A stretch of 64,000 nt of DNA from Rathayibacter_A sp036510655 (lineage in GTDB: Bacteria; Actinomycetota; Actinomycetes; Actinomycetales; Microbacteriaceae): contig DATCDQ010000113.1 of assembly GCA_036510655.1 (NCBI GenBank), forward strand, positions 62,001 through 126,000, read 5' to 3'. This document shows, one piece after another, positions 16,638 to 24,483 of the stretch (positions are counted from its first letter, which is position 1; every line of letters starts with the position of its first letter). The position numbers and the translations under genes were made by a program. The notes beneath the pieces were generated by a model. That model worked only from the letters and a program-made list of their open reading frames with translations. It was not told the DNA's origin and did no database searches.

Positions 16638-17519
16638 ATGGCGCAGATCGGCGTGCAGGCGATGATGCTCAAGCAGAACTTCGCCGAAGCCGGACCGTTT
16701 GAAACGCTTCGGGCGGTCAGCGAGATCGGTTATCACGCGGTCGAGGTCTCACAGATTCCGATGACGTCGAAGAACGTGGCGGCGTTGCAGCGGGCACGCA
16801 CAGAGCTCGGCATGAACATCGCGGCGCTTTCCGCTGTGGTCGCGGGCGGGCCCGAGGCCTCGAACGACTCGCTTGACGAGGACTTCCACAAGATCGTTGC
16901 CGACGCGAAGGCGCTCGACGTGTCCATGATCCGCATCGGCATGCTGCCAGTCGACGCGATGGCCTCGTTGCCGAAGATTCTGGACTTCTGCGATCGCTGC
17001 AATGAACGGGCCGCACGGTTGAAAGATCACGGCATCGGTTTGTACTACCACAACCACCACATCGACTTCGGCAAGTACGGTGGCCGCTACCTGCTCGACG
17101 TCATCGCCGACCGGGCGCCACTCACGGGCTTGGAGATCGACGTGCACTGGGTGCAGCGCGGCGGGCTTGATCCCGTGGCTGTCCTGAAAAAGTACGCTGA
17201 TCGCGTCGCGATGGTGCATTTGAAGGACTACCGCATCGGCCGAATTCCCGACCAGGCGTTCGCAGGGCTGGCCGACGGGGACGGCGAGACCTTCTCGCGT
17301 GCTTTCGCCGGCATCGTGCAGTTTGCGGAGGTCGGCGAGGGCAACCTCGACTTCACCTCGATCATCGACACCAGCCTGGACATCGGCGCGCAATACCTGC
17401 TCGTCGAACAGGACGAACAATACGGTCGCACGCCACTCGAGTGCCTGCAGACGTCGTACGACAATCTGGCCTCGCTCGGCTTTGGCCACCTGTTCGCGAC
17501 GGAAGGGAATCTGAGATGA
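16638..17519 (+). CDS. Xylose-isomerase-like TIM barrel (sugar phosphate isomerase/epimerase), first of two
   Basis: A 293-residue AP-endonuclease-2/xylose-isomerase-like TIM barrel. Visible metal/substrate-site segments are GLYYHNHHIDFG, GLEIDVHWVQRGG, VAMVHLKDYRIG and LLVEQDEQYG, which supply the His, Asp and Glu ligands expected in this superfamily (IolE/IolI/hyi relatives). It probably isomerises or dehydrates a sugar or inositol derivative. The ATG (MAQIGVQAMMLKQ) was chosen over an upstream in-frame ATG because the barrel begins there and a GAGAG-like site precedes it. It is the first gene of an overlapping operon with a second barrel and a Gfo/Idh/MocA enzyme, under a LacI-type operator. 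Confidence 0.85.
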   Translation: MAQIGVQAMMLKQNFAEAGPFETLRAVSEIGYHAVEVSQIPMTSKNVAALQRARTELGMNIAALSAVVAGGPEASNDSLDEDFHKIVADAKALDVSMIRIGMLPVDAMASLPKILDFCDRCNERAARLKDHGIGLYYHNHHIDFGKYGGRYLLDVIADRAPLTGLEIDVHWVQRGGLDPVAVLKKYADRVAMVHLKDYRIGRIPDQAFAGLADGDGETFSRAFAGIVQFAEVGEGNLDFTSIIDTSLDIGAQYLLVEQDEQYGRTPLECLQTSYDNLASLGFGHLFATEGNLR

Positions 17520-18364
17520 CCGAACGGTCGAACGCGACCTGGACGCTCAGCGGCTTCGCCGACGAGATCGACCCGGACCCGCGCATCCAGCTTGCCGTTT
17601 TACAAGCACTCGGCGCGCGCCACATCGAGGTGCGCAGCGCGTGGGGTGTGAACGTCGTCGATCTCGACGACGATCAGCTCGAGGCACTGCGCGCGCTTCT
17701 GGCCGAGCAACAGATGGCTGCCTCGGCAGTCGCCTCACCGATCGGCAAAGTGGACGTCGCACTCGATGCCGACCTTGAGGTTCAGCGATTGCGGCGCGTG
17801 ATCCGCGTCGCGCACGCACTCGGTACTCCGAACATCCGGATCTTCTCGTTCTTCCGTGGCGATGGCGTGCCGGTCGAGTCCATTCGCGACGACGTACTCG
17901 TGCGGATGCGCGCGCTCGCCGATGAGGCGGAGCGAGAGCACGTAACGTTGCTCCATGAGAACGAGAAGGGCATCTACGGCGACGTTCCAGAGCGCGTTCT
18001 CGACTTGGTCGAGAGCGTCGGATCGCCCGCGTTGCGCCTGGCCTGGGACAGCGCGAACTTCGTGCAAGTCGGTGTCGCACCGTTCACACATGGGTACGCC
18101 ATGTTGCGGCCCTATCTGGATTATCTGCAGGTGAAGGACGCCGTCGCCGCAAGCGGCCAGGTCGTGCCTGTCGGAGACGGCGACGGTCAGCTCCTCGAGA
18201 CGCTCACGGCGCTTCGAGACGACGGTTACGCAGGTTTTGCCTCACTCGAGCCGCACCTCGCGCGGTCATTTGAACTCGGCGGGTACTCTGGGCCAACCGA
18301 ATTCGGGCGCGCTGCCCGTGCCTTCGCGGGCCTACTGGCTGAGCTCGGGGTGGCGACGAAGTGA
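17516..18364 (+). CDS. Xylose-isomerase-like TIM barrel, second copy
   Basis: A 282-residue TIM-barrel protein of the sugar phosphate isomerase/epimerase superfamily. Segments FADEIDPDPRIQ, NIRIFSFFRGDG, LLHENEKGIYGD, LAWDSANFVQVG, YLQVKDAV and FASLEPHL carry the usual metal-ligand positions (Glu, Asp, His). Its ATG overlaps the TGA of the first barrel (ATGA), and GGAAGGGAA lies just upstream, indicating translational coupling. Two dissimilar barrels next to a Gfo/Idh/MocA gene suggest consecutive isomerisation and oxidoreduction of one sugar. The substrate is unknown. Confidence 0.86.
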   Translation: MTERSNATWTLSGFADEIDPDPRIQLAVLQALGARHIEVRSAWGVNVVDLDDDQLEALRALLAEQQMAASAVASPIGKVDVALDADLEVQRLRRVIRVAHALGTPNIRIFSFFRGDGVPVESIRDDVLVRMRALADEAEREHVTLLHENEKGIYGDVPERVLDLVESVGSPALRLAWDSANFVQVGVAPFTHGYAMLRPYLDYLQVKDAVAASGQVVPVGDGDGQLLETLTALRDDGYAGFASLEPHLARSFELGGYSGPTEFGRAARAFAGLLAELGVATK

Positions 18365-19452
18365 TGGCCGATAGAGCGTCAACACGTGCACGCAAAGCCG
18401 CGGTCATCGGCTGCGGAGACGTCTCGACGGTGCACTTCGGCGCGCTCGCGACCCTGCCGAATGTCGAGTTGGTCGCGGTCTGCGACACTGACGCCGGCCG
18501 AGCGGATGCCGCGGCCGCCGCATATGATGTGCCTGCGTTCGCGGACCATCGCGAGTTGCTCTCGTTGATCAACCCGGATATCGTGCACATCTGCACTCCG
18601 CACGACACCCATGCGCGGATCGCCATCGACGCGCTCGACGCCGGAGTGAACGTCATCCTGGAGAAGCCGCTTGCCGACACAATTGAGGCGGGGCGTCGCG
18701 TCGTCGCGGCTGCGCAACGCAGCAGTGCGAAGATCGCGGTCTGCTTTCAGAACCGTTACAACGCGCCGAACCAGGCGGCGTTCAGGTTGTTGCGCTCGGG
18801 CACGCTCGGCGCGATTCTGGGCGGATCTGGCACCGTCATCTGGCATCGCACCGCGGATTACTACGCTGATCGGCCATGGCGCGGCCAGTGGGCGAGCGGA
18901 GGTGGAGGACTGCTGATGAACCAGGCCATCCACACCCTTGACCTGATGCAGTGGTTGATTGGCGATGTCGCCACGGCCAGAGGTGGGGTCGCAACCCGAC
19001 TACTCGGCGACGTCATCGAGGTCGAAGACACCGCTGACCTGATACTTCGGCACAAGAACGGGGCCCGCAGTGTGTTCTATGCGACGCTCGCGAATGTCGT
19101 CAACGATGCAGCGACCATCGAAATTGCAACGGAGCAGGCGACGTTGAGTCTGCGCGGTGCGCTGACGGTGCGATATTCGGACGGCCGCGTGGAGAATGTT
19201 CGGGAGCGCGAGACCACTACGGATGGCCGCGACTACTGGGGGGTCTCGCACGAACTGCTGATCCGGGACTTCTACGGCCGGCTCGATGACGCGGCACCGT
19301 TCTGGATCTCGCCGACCGAGGCACAGAAGACGCTCAAAATCATTCAGGATGTCTATGACCAGAGCATCCCAGACCGGCTCGCAAGCGATTCGATGAACAT
19401 GAACGCGATGCCATCGCAGAGATCGATGCGCAGGTGGGTGTCGAGGCGTTGA
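18364..19452 (+). CDS. Gfo/Idh/MocA family oxidoreductase
   Basis: A 362-residue NAD(P)-dependent sugar or cyclitol dehydrogenase. The Rossmann start is AAVIGCGDVSTVHFGAL, and the family EKP motif is in VILEKPLADTIEAG. The C-terminal alpha/beta domain contains GGGGLLMNQAIHTLDLMQWL, the usual catalytic/His region. The ATG overlaps the preceding TGA by one base (TGATG). The last ~20 residues are Met- and Arg-rich and may be non-functional. Third gene of the operon; it probably interconverts a hydroxy and a keto sugar that the two TIM-barrel enzymes also handle. Confidence 0.92.
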   Translation: MADRASTRARKAAVIGCGDVSTVHFGALATLPNVELVAVCDTDAGRADAAAAAYDVPAFADHRELLSLINPDIVHICTPHDTHARIAIDALDAGVNVILEKPLADTIEAGRRVVAAAQRSSAKIAVCFQNRYNAPNQAAFRLLRSGTLGAILGGSGTVIWHRTADYYADRPWRGQWASGGGGLLMNQAIHTLDLMQWLIGDVATARGGVATRLLGDVIEVEDTADLILRHKNGARSVFYATLANVVNDAATIEIATEQATLSLRGALTVRYSDGRVENVRERETTTDGRDYWGVSHELLIRDFYGRLDDAAPFWISPTEAQKTLKIIQDVYDQSIPDRLASDSMNMNAMPSQRSMRRWVSRR

Positions 19453-19524
19453 GAAGGAACGTCTACGTGCTGGTTGAGAATCCGGCCGGCGAGATCGGCG
19501 CGATCCGCCGCGCGAATAGATCAT

Positions 19525-19536
19525 CACCACGTGGTG
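19525..19536. promoter_or_regulatory. 12-bp perfect palindrome upstream of the LacI-family gene
   Basis: CACCACGTGGTG is fully self-complementary and lies ~100 bp upstream of the regulator gene in a 181-bp gap with no coding sequence. It could be a protein-binding site, although it lacks the AANCGNTT core of LacI operators. No other feature was seen in the gap. Confidence 0.35.
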
Positions 19537-19633
19537 GCGCCCGCAGGGCTACGACGACCAGAGTGCCTAGCGCGCGACCTGACGCACTGAACGAGCGCAG
19601 TGGCGCCGAAGGCCGTTTTCCCGAACGGGCAGG

Positions 19634-20668
19634 ATGATCGGCAACAGCGACGGGGCGAGCACGCCGAGGGCACCGACGATCTACGACGTCGCCCGGCTCG
19701 CCGGGGTGAATCCGTCGACGGTGTCCCGTGCGTTGAGCAAGCCGGGGCGCCTCAACGCCAAGACGGAGAAGCTCATTCTGGCTGCGGCCAAGACTCTGAA
19801 CTATCGGGTGAACCCGATGGCACGGGCGTTGCCCACAGGGCGCACGAACACGTTCGGGCTGATTGTGGCCGACATCACGAACCCGGTTTTCTTCCCGTTC
19901 ATCCGCGGAGCCGAGCAGGCGGCGGCGCGGTCCGGCTACACGCTCGTGCTTGCGGAGTCCCGCGAATCCGGCGAACGAGAGATCGAAACCGCAGCGCGCA
20001 TCGCGCCCTCCGTCGACGGGTTGGTTCTGGTCGCGTCGCGCTCGAGCGACGCCCAGCTCCGGGAGCTGTCCGATCGCAAGCCGCTCGTTGTTGTCAATCG
20101 TCGAATCGACGGCGTCGAAACCTTGGTCGCCGATAGCGAACCCGGGATCGATCAGGCTCTTGAACTGCTTGCAGGGCTCGCGCATCGCTCACTCGCGTAC
20201 CTCTCCGGTCCTGTGGACTCGTGGATGAGTACCGAACGGTGGCGCATCATCGTGGCCAAGGCGCGTCAGCGCGGCATGACGGTCATCGAACTCGGGCCGG
20301 GAGTTCCGACCGTGGACGGCGGGCGTGACGCGTACGAGCGGATCATTGCATCGGGTGCCACGGCGGTACTCGCCTACAACGATCTGATGGCTATCGGCCT
20401 GCTCCGTGCAGCGCAACAGCGTGGACTGCGCGTGCCGGAACGATTGAGCATCATCGGCTGCGACGACATCTTCGGCGCCGACTTCACAACACCCCCGCTC
20501 AGCACGATTCGCACGCCGCTCGCGGTCCTCGGCGAACTGGCCGTGCTCCGAATCCTCGAACGTGTCGCTGGGGCGTTTCCGGGCGATTCCGTTTCCCGAG
20601 CGGATGCGCCTGCACCGCTCGCAACTGAGATTATCGTGCGCGGATCAACAGGGCCGGCCGCGCGTTGA
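19634..20668 (+). CDS. LacI-family transcriptional regulator
   Basis: A 344-residue repressor. The N-terminal helix-turn-helix and hinge are typical (TIYDVARLAGVNPSTVSRAL, then NPMARALPTGRTNTFGLIV), followed by a periplasmic-binding-protein-like effector domain (VADITNPVFFPFIRGAEQAA, LAYNDLMAIGLL, IIGCDDIFGADFTTPPLSTI). The family usually represses adjacent sugar-catabolic genes and is released by a sugar or sugar phosphate. The LacI-type operator at 16589-16604 in front of the isomerase operon is the likely target. It is followed closely by gluconokinase. Confidence 0.93.
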   Translation: MIGNSDGASTPRAPTIYDVARLAGVNPSTVSRALSKPGRLNAKTEKLILAAAKTLNYRVNPMARALPTGRTNTFGLIVADITNPVFFPFIRGAEQAAARSGYTLVLAESRESGEREIETAARIAPSVDGLVLVASRSSDAQLRELSDRKPLVVVNRRIDGVETLVADSEPGIDQALELLAGLAHRSLAYLSGPVDSWMSTERWRIIVAKARQRGMTVIELGPGVPTVDGGRDAYERIIASGATAVLAYNDLMAIGLLRAAQQRGLRVPERLSIIGCDDIFGADFTTPPLSTIRTPLAVLGELAVLRILERVAGAFPGDSVSRADAPAPLATEIIVRGSTGPAAR

Positions 20669-20697
20669 CGAGGCACGTATCCGCCAGAATGGTGAGC

Positions 20698-21240
20698 ATG
20701 TCATCTGAAACCGAGCCGAACGCTGAACTCGACCCGTCGCATCCGCTTGTCGTCGTCATGGGCGTGTCCGGTGCCGGCAAGAGCACGATCGGCGCGTTGG
20801 TGGCGGATGCGCTCGGAGTCTCTTTCGTCGACGGTGACGCGCTGCATCCGCTCGAGAATGTCAAGAAGATGGCAGCGGGCACGCCTCTGACCGACGACGA
20901 CCGGTGGCCGTGGCTGGCGAAGGTCGGTGAGGCGCTCGCTGATGCGGGCGAACGCGGCAGCGGCCTGGTCGTCGCGTGCTCGGCGCTGAAGCGCGCCTAT
21001 CGTGACGCGATCCGTGGCGAGGCGCCCGGCGCGCTCTTTCTGTTGCTCAGCGGCTCACGCGACGTGCTGTCGAGGCGGCTCGAAGGCCGCAGCGGCCATT
21101 TCATGCCGATCAGCCTGCTCGACTCACAGCTGGCCAGCCTCGAACCGCTCCAACTGGATGAGCGCAGTGTCATCGTCGACATCGACGCGCCTGTCGAGCT
21201 GGTTGTCGCCGCAGCAGTGATCGGAGTGCGCGCCAACTGA
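20698..21240 (+). CDS. gntK: Gluconokinase
   Basis: A 180-residue P-loop kinase phosphorylating D-gluconate to 6-phosphogluconate. It has Walker A GVSGAGKST, the gluconokinase signature FVDGDALHPLENVKKMAAG, PLTDDDRWPWL and VVACSALKRAYRD, then LEGRSGHFMPISLLDSQLASL. Length matches the ~170-residue GntK family. The ATG was chosen over upstream in-frame starts because it yields the normal N-terminus. It lies 29 bp after the LacI-family gene; with gnd it completes gluconate entry into the pentose phosphate pathway. No gluconate permease is present in the window. Confidence 0.94.
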   Translation: MSSETEPNAELDPSHPLVVVMGVSGAGKSTIGALVADALGVSFVDGDALHPLENVKKMAAGTPLTDDDRWPWLAKVGEALADAGERGSGLVVACSALKRAYRDAIRGEAPGALFLLLSGSRDVLSRRLEGRSGHFMPISLLDSQLASLEPLQLDERSVIVDIDAPVELVVAAAVIGVRAN

Positions 21241-21478
21241 GTGGCCCCGCACTTGTCCGCTGGTCGAGTACGGCAGAACGCGCACGCTGCGCAGTGTAAG
21301 CTTGATCCTTGGACTACGGCGAGGGATTGCTTCGCGACTTCCGGACAGCCGGATCGCGGCATCCGTAATCGACGCGGTGGAGTACGGCTTTGCAGCTATT
21401 CCTCACGCTGACATGCGTTCGAGTTGAACAACAGATCGAATATCTGGGCTGAGAGCCCGTAACAAGGAGTGCATCACC
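21241..21478. other. Intergenic region before rplY, no gene seen
   Basis: A 238-bp gap between gluconokinase and the L25 gene. No ORF with recognisable content, no tRNA and no clear riboswitch fold was found. AAGGAG lies near its 3' end in front of the rplY start. Confidence 0.5.
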
Positions 21479-22111
21479 ATGAGTGAGGACAGCAACAAGG
21501 TCGCGGCAGAACCGCGCGACAGCTTCGGCAAGGGCGCGGCGCGCAAGATCCGTGCCGCAGGCAAGATTCCCGCCGTGATCTACGGTCACGGCACCGACCC
21601 GCAGCACGTGACCCTGCCGGGCCACCAGATCGGCCTGATCCTGCGCAAAGCGAATGCGGTGCTCGAGCTCGACATCGCCGGCAAGAGTCAGCTCGCGCTT
21701 GTCAAGGATGTGCAGAAGGACCCGGTGCGCCAGATCATCGAGCACCTCGACCTCATCGTCGTCAAGAAGGGCGAGAAGGTTCACGTCGAGGTTCCCGTGC
21801 ACCTGACGGGCGAGTCCTACCCCGGCACGATCGCGATGATCGACGTCAACACGCTGCGCCTTGAGGCGGAGGCGACCAACATCCCGGAGCGGATCGTCGT
21901 CAACATCGAGGGTCTCGAAGAGGGTCAGCACGTGCTGGCGGGGGACATCCCGCTGCCGACCGGCTCCGTGCTGATCGACGAGCCGGACCTGCTGATCGTC
22001 GGCATCACCGTGCCGACAGGCTCTGCCGCCGACGAGGCCGCGGACGCCGCAGTGGCCGAAGCCGCCAGCGAGGCAAGCGCCGCCGCAGCAGCAGAAGCCG
22101 CAACAGAGTAG
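21479..22111 (+). CDS. rplY: 50S ribosomal protein L25, long CTC form
   Basis: A 210-residue ribosomal protein of the L25/Ctc type. The N-terminal ~95 residues (FGKGAARKIRAAGKIPAVIY, VKDVQKDPVRQIIEHLDL) are the 5S-rRNA-binding L25 domain, followed by the TL5/CTC beta domain and an Ala/Glu-rich acidic tail of ~30 residues. The tail is low-complexity but common in actinobacterial homologues. AAGGAG precedes the ATG. The gene sits upstream of pth, the usual actinobacterial pairing. Confidence 0.96.
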   Translation: MSEDSNKVAAEPRDSFGKGAARKIRAAGKIPAVIYGHGTDPQHVTLPGHQIGLILRKANAVLELDIAGKSQLALVKDVQKDPVRQIIEHLDLIVVKKGEKVHVEVPVHLTGESYPGTIAMIDVNTLRLEAEATNIPERIVVNIEGLEEGQHVLAGDIPLPTGSVLIDEPDLLIVGITVPTGSAADEAADAAVAEAASEASAAAAAEAATE

Positions 22112-22144
22112 TTCGTCAAGTAGAGCACAGAACAACGTACAGCG

Positions 22145-22175
22145 GCGGGGTCGGAGCACGAGGCTTCGACCCCGC
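22145..22175 (+). terminator. Hairpin between rplY and pth
   Basis: GCGGGGTCG (22145-22153) pairs perfectly with CGACCCCGC (22167-22175), a 9-bp GC-rich stem. No T-run follows, so it may be a partial terminator or an mRNA stability element. Confidence 0.5.
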
Positions 22176-22213
22176 AGTTGTCTCACGGTTCTGTTCCATG
22201 AGGTGACACGAAG

Positions 22214-22801
22214 ATGAGCGAGCAGACCTGGCTTGTGGTCGGCCTGGGAAACCCCGGACCCGACTACGCCAACACCCGTCACAACGTCGGGCAGATGGTG
22301 TTGGCCGAGTTGGCGAGCAGAGCGTCCGCGACGTTCAAATCGCACAAGACGAACGCGACGGTCGCCGCAGGGCGCATCGTGCCGGGCGGGCCGCGATTCG
22401 TGTTGGCCAAGCCGAACACGTACATGAACGTGTCGGGCGGCCCCGTCGCGCAGCTGCTGCGGTTCTACTCGCTTGAGCCCGATCGGCTGATCGTGCTTCA
22501 AGACGAAATCGACATCCCGTTCGACACGCTCAAGCTCAAGTTCGGCGGCGGACACGGCGGGCACAATGGTGTGCGCGACATCATCGCGGCGATCGGCACA
22601 GGGGACTTCACGCGCGTACGCGTCGGTGTCGGTCGCCCGCCCGGCAGCCGGGCTGCCGCCGACCACGTGTTGCGTGCCTTCAGCAAGGAAGAGCGCGCTG
22701 TTCTGCCTTCGCTGCTCACGGATGCCGCTGACGCGGTCGAGCAGATTGCGCTCGACGGCCTGCCCGCGGCGCAACTGAGGTTCCACACGCTCGAGAAGTA
22801 A
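22214..22801 (+). CDS. pth: Peptidyl-tRNA hydrolase
   Basis: A 195-residue enzyme releasing tRNA from prematurely dropped peptidyl-tRNA. Signatures are GLGNPGPDYANTRHNVGQMV (with the catalytic His in TRHNVG), KPNTYMNVSGGPV, DEIDIPFDTLKLKFGGGHGG and HNGVRDIIAAIGTGDFTRVR. Length and motif order match Pth. It follows rplY; the two are frequently co-transcribed in Actinobacteria, although a hairpin lies between them here. Confidence 0.97.
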   Translation: MSEQTWLVVGLGNPGPDYANTRHNVGQMVLAELASRASATFKSHKTNATVAAGRIVPGGPRFVLAKPNTYMNVSGGPVAQLLRFYSLEPDRLIVLQDEIDIPFDTLKLKFGGGHGGHNGVRDIIAAIGTGDFTRVRVGVGRPPGSRAAADHVLRAFSKEERAVLPSLLTDAADAVEQIALDGLPAAQLRFHTLEK

Positions 22802-22812
22802 CGAGCGACCGC

Positions 22813-22825
22813 TACGCTCGGAGCC
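22813..22825 (+). promoter_or_regulatory. -10 box of the alpha/beta hydrolase gene
   Basis: TACGCT (22813-22818) is followed by 7 nt and the ATG, which fits a leaderless transcript starting only ~12 bp after the pth stop codon. Confidence 0.5.
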
Positions 22826-23530
22826 ATGAGACTCTTCACCCGCGAGTGGGGCGACGGCGACCGGTACGCGGTTCTGATCCACGGCGTGATGAGCAGCTCG
22901 CGCAACTGGCGCACCACCGGGCCGGCCCTCGCGGAACGCGGCTACCACGTCGTCGCCGTCGACCTGCCTGGGCACGGGCAAAGTCCGCGCGCCGAGCAAT
23001 ACACGACGCAGTTGTTGGCCGACAGCGTGCTGGAGAGCGTTCCGTCGAATCCGGAAGTGGCGCTGGGGCACTCGCTCGGCGGCCTCACTCTGAGCCTGAT
23101 CGCCGAGCGGTTGCAGCCGACGCGCGCCATCTACCTCGACCCGGCGTTCGATACGCCGGCCATTCCGTGGTGGCAGCGAATGTTGATGCCGGTGATGATG
23201 CGACGGCTGCTGAAGGGCAGCACCGATCAGGTTGTGGCGAGGAATCCGCGCTGGGACAGGGAAGACGCACAAATCGAGTCAGAGGACTTTCACGCGTTCG
23301 ATCGGCGTGTGATGTCTCTCATGGCACAGAAGGGCGCGCTGCGGATGCCCGGTTCAGCGGTCGTGCCGTCGCTGGTAGTGCGAGCAGACACCCGTGGGGT
23401 CGTCTCACCCGAGTTGGCCGAACGCCTTTCAGCGGTCGGCTTCGAAGTGCGCACGGTGGTCGGAACCACACACACCATTAATCGGGACGACTTCGACGGC
23501 TTCATGCGCGCACTCGACGGGTGGATCTGA
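22826..23530 (+). CDS. Alpha/beta-fold hydrolase
   Basis: A 234-residue alpha/beta hydrolase. The oxyanion region is VLIHGVMSSSRNW, the nucleophile elbow is GHSLGG with Ser, the acid is probably in VVRADTRGVVS, and the catalytic His is in GTTHTINRDDFDGF. The family spans esterases, lipases and haloperoxidase-like enzymes, so the substrate is unknown. It has its own leaderless promoter and converges on yceI. Confidence 0.88.
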   Translation: MRLFTREWGDGDRYAVLIHGVMSSSRNWRTTGPALAERGYHVVAVDLPGHGQSPRAEQYTTQLLADSVLESVPSNPEVALGHSLGGLTLSLIAERLQPTRAIYLDPAFDTPAIPWWQRMLMPVMMRRLLKGSTDQVVARNPRWDREDAQIESEDFHAFDRRVMSLMAQKGALRMPGSAVVPSLVVRADTRGVVSPELAERLSAVGFEVRTVVGTTHTINRDDFDGFMRALDGWI

Positions 23531-23613
23531 GCGATCTGCGCGGAGTGCGGACCATTTGTCGCTTTTCGGGCCGTTCCGCCGACCGAATTCCGCAGGTCAG
23601 CGGCCCTGTTGCC

Positions 23614-23729
23614 CCGAGTGCGCCCACGTGGCCGTTCCGGCGCTCCAATCGGCGCTCAGAATGACCACTCGGGCGCACTCGGCTCGGTGAGCGAGGCCCG
23701 ACGGCTGCGCCGCAATCGTCGGGCCTCGC
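23614..23729. terminator. Two inverted repeats between convergent genes, likely bidirectional terminator
   Basis: CCGAGTGCGCCC (23614-23625) pairs perfectly with GGGCGCACTCGG (23671-23682). Next to it GCGAGGCCCGACG (23691-23703) pairs perfectly over 13 bp with CGTCGGGCCTCGC (23717-23729). Both lie between the stops of the hydrolase and yceI, where a two-way terminator is expected. Confidence 0.65.
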
Positions 23730-23759
23730 CCTGCTCGGGCCTCGCCAGGCCGCTACTCG

Positions 23760-24326
23760 CTACTCGCCTGCCAGGGACGCCTCCAGCTCGAGTGTGATGG
23801 TGATCTTGTCGCCGACCAGAACGCCGCCGGTTTCAAGCGTCGCGTTCCAGCTGAGGCCGAAGTCCTCGCGGTTGATTACGGTCTGCGCGGTCGCGCCGGC
23901 CTTGTAGTTGCCGTACGGGTCTGTGCCGAAGCCACCGAACTCGAAGTCGAAGGTCGCCGGCTTCGTGACGCCCTTGATCGTGAGCAGGCCGTCGACCTTG
24001 TAGTCGCCATCGTCGACGCGGGCGCCGGTGGAAACGAACTCGATGGTTGGGAACTCCGGCGCGTTGAAGAAGTCGTTCGTGCGCAGGTGGTTGTCGCGAT
24101 TCACGTCACCGGTAGTGATCGATGCAACGTCAGCGGATGCGGTGACGCTCGAGTCAAGCGGGTTCTCACCGGTCACGAACGTGGCCGAGAACGTGTTGAA
24201 CTTGCCGCGAACCTTGCTGATCATCATGTGGCGCACGCTGAAACCCACTTCGCTGTGCGCGGTGTCGACGGTCCAGGTTCCAGCCTTGTAGCCGGGGATC
24301 TCAGTAGCGGTCGTGGTTGTTGTCAT
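23760..24326 (-). CDS. YceI family protein
   Basis: A 188-residue lipocalin-like beta-barrel of the YceI family. It has the typical opening (GTWTVDTAHSEVGFSVRHMM), DVASITTGDVNRDNHLRTND and the closing FGLSWNATLETGGVLVGDKI. Relatives bind polyisoprenoids such as octaprenyl derivatives in a hydrophobic pocket, some being periplasmic. No signal peptide is visible here, so this one is probably cytosolic. AAGGAG precedes the ATG. It is divergent from mfd. Confidence 0.92.
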   Translation of the reverse strand: MTTTTTATEIPGYKAGTWTVDTAHSEVGFSVRHMMISKVRGKFNTFSATFVTGENPLDSSVTASADVASITTGDVNRDNHLRTNDFFNAPEFPTIEFVSTGARVDDGDYKVDGLLTIKGVTKPATFDFEFGGFGTDPYGNYKAGATAQTVINREDFGLSWNATLETGGVLVGDKITITLELEASLAGE

Positions 24327-24368
24327 CGGGCAAATCTCCTTGATGGATGGTGGATTGGTTCCATGTAC

Positions 24369-24416
24369 GTTTATGCAAACGCATGGGGCGGTCCGCTATT
24401 CCATGCATATCGATAT
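24369..24416. promoter_or_regulatory. Cluster of short palindromes between yceI and mfd
   Basis: GTTTATGCAAAC (24369-24380), overlapping ATGCAAACGCAT (24373-24384), and ATATCGATAT (24407-24416) are short inverted repeats in the yceI upstream region. The ~25 bp from 24401 is notably AT-rich for this genome. A regulator-binding role is possible but no candidate regulator is adjacent. Confidence 0.3.
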
Positions 24417-24470
24417 ATCTCAGCCGTTCGGCGCGGGAGCGCACCCCGGTGCCGTGTCGGTGCACCCCCG

Positions 24471-24483
24471 TACACTTGGACGA
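24471..24483 (+). promoter_or_regulatory. -10 box for a leaderless mfd transcript
   Basis: TACACT (24471-24476) plus 7 nt leads directly to the GTG used as the mfd start. No ribosome-binding site is present, supporting a leaderless message and this start. Confidence 0.55.

Noticed and set aside
21314..23272. Long minus-strand open frame opposite rplY, pth and the hydrolase
   Set aside because: Its residues are Arg/His/Gly-rich without family similarity, and the plus-strand genes are certain. High-GC DNA creates such mirror frames.
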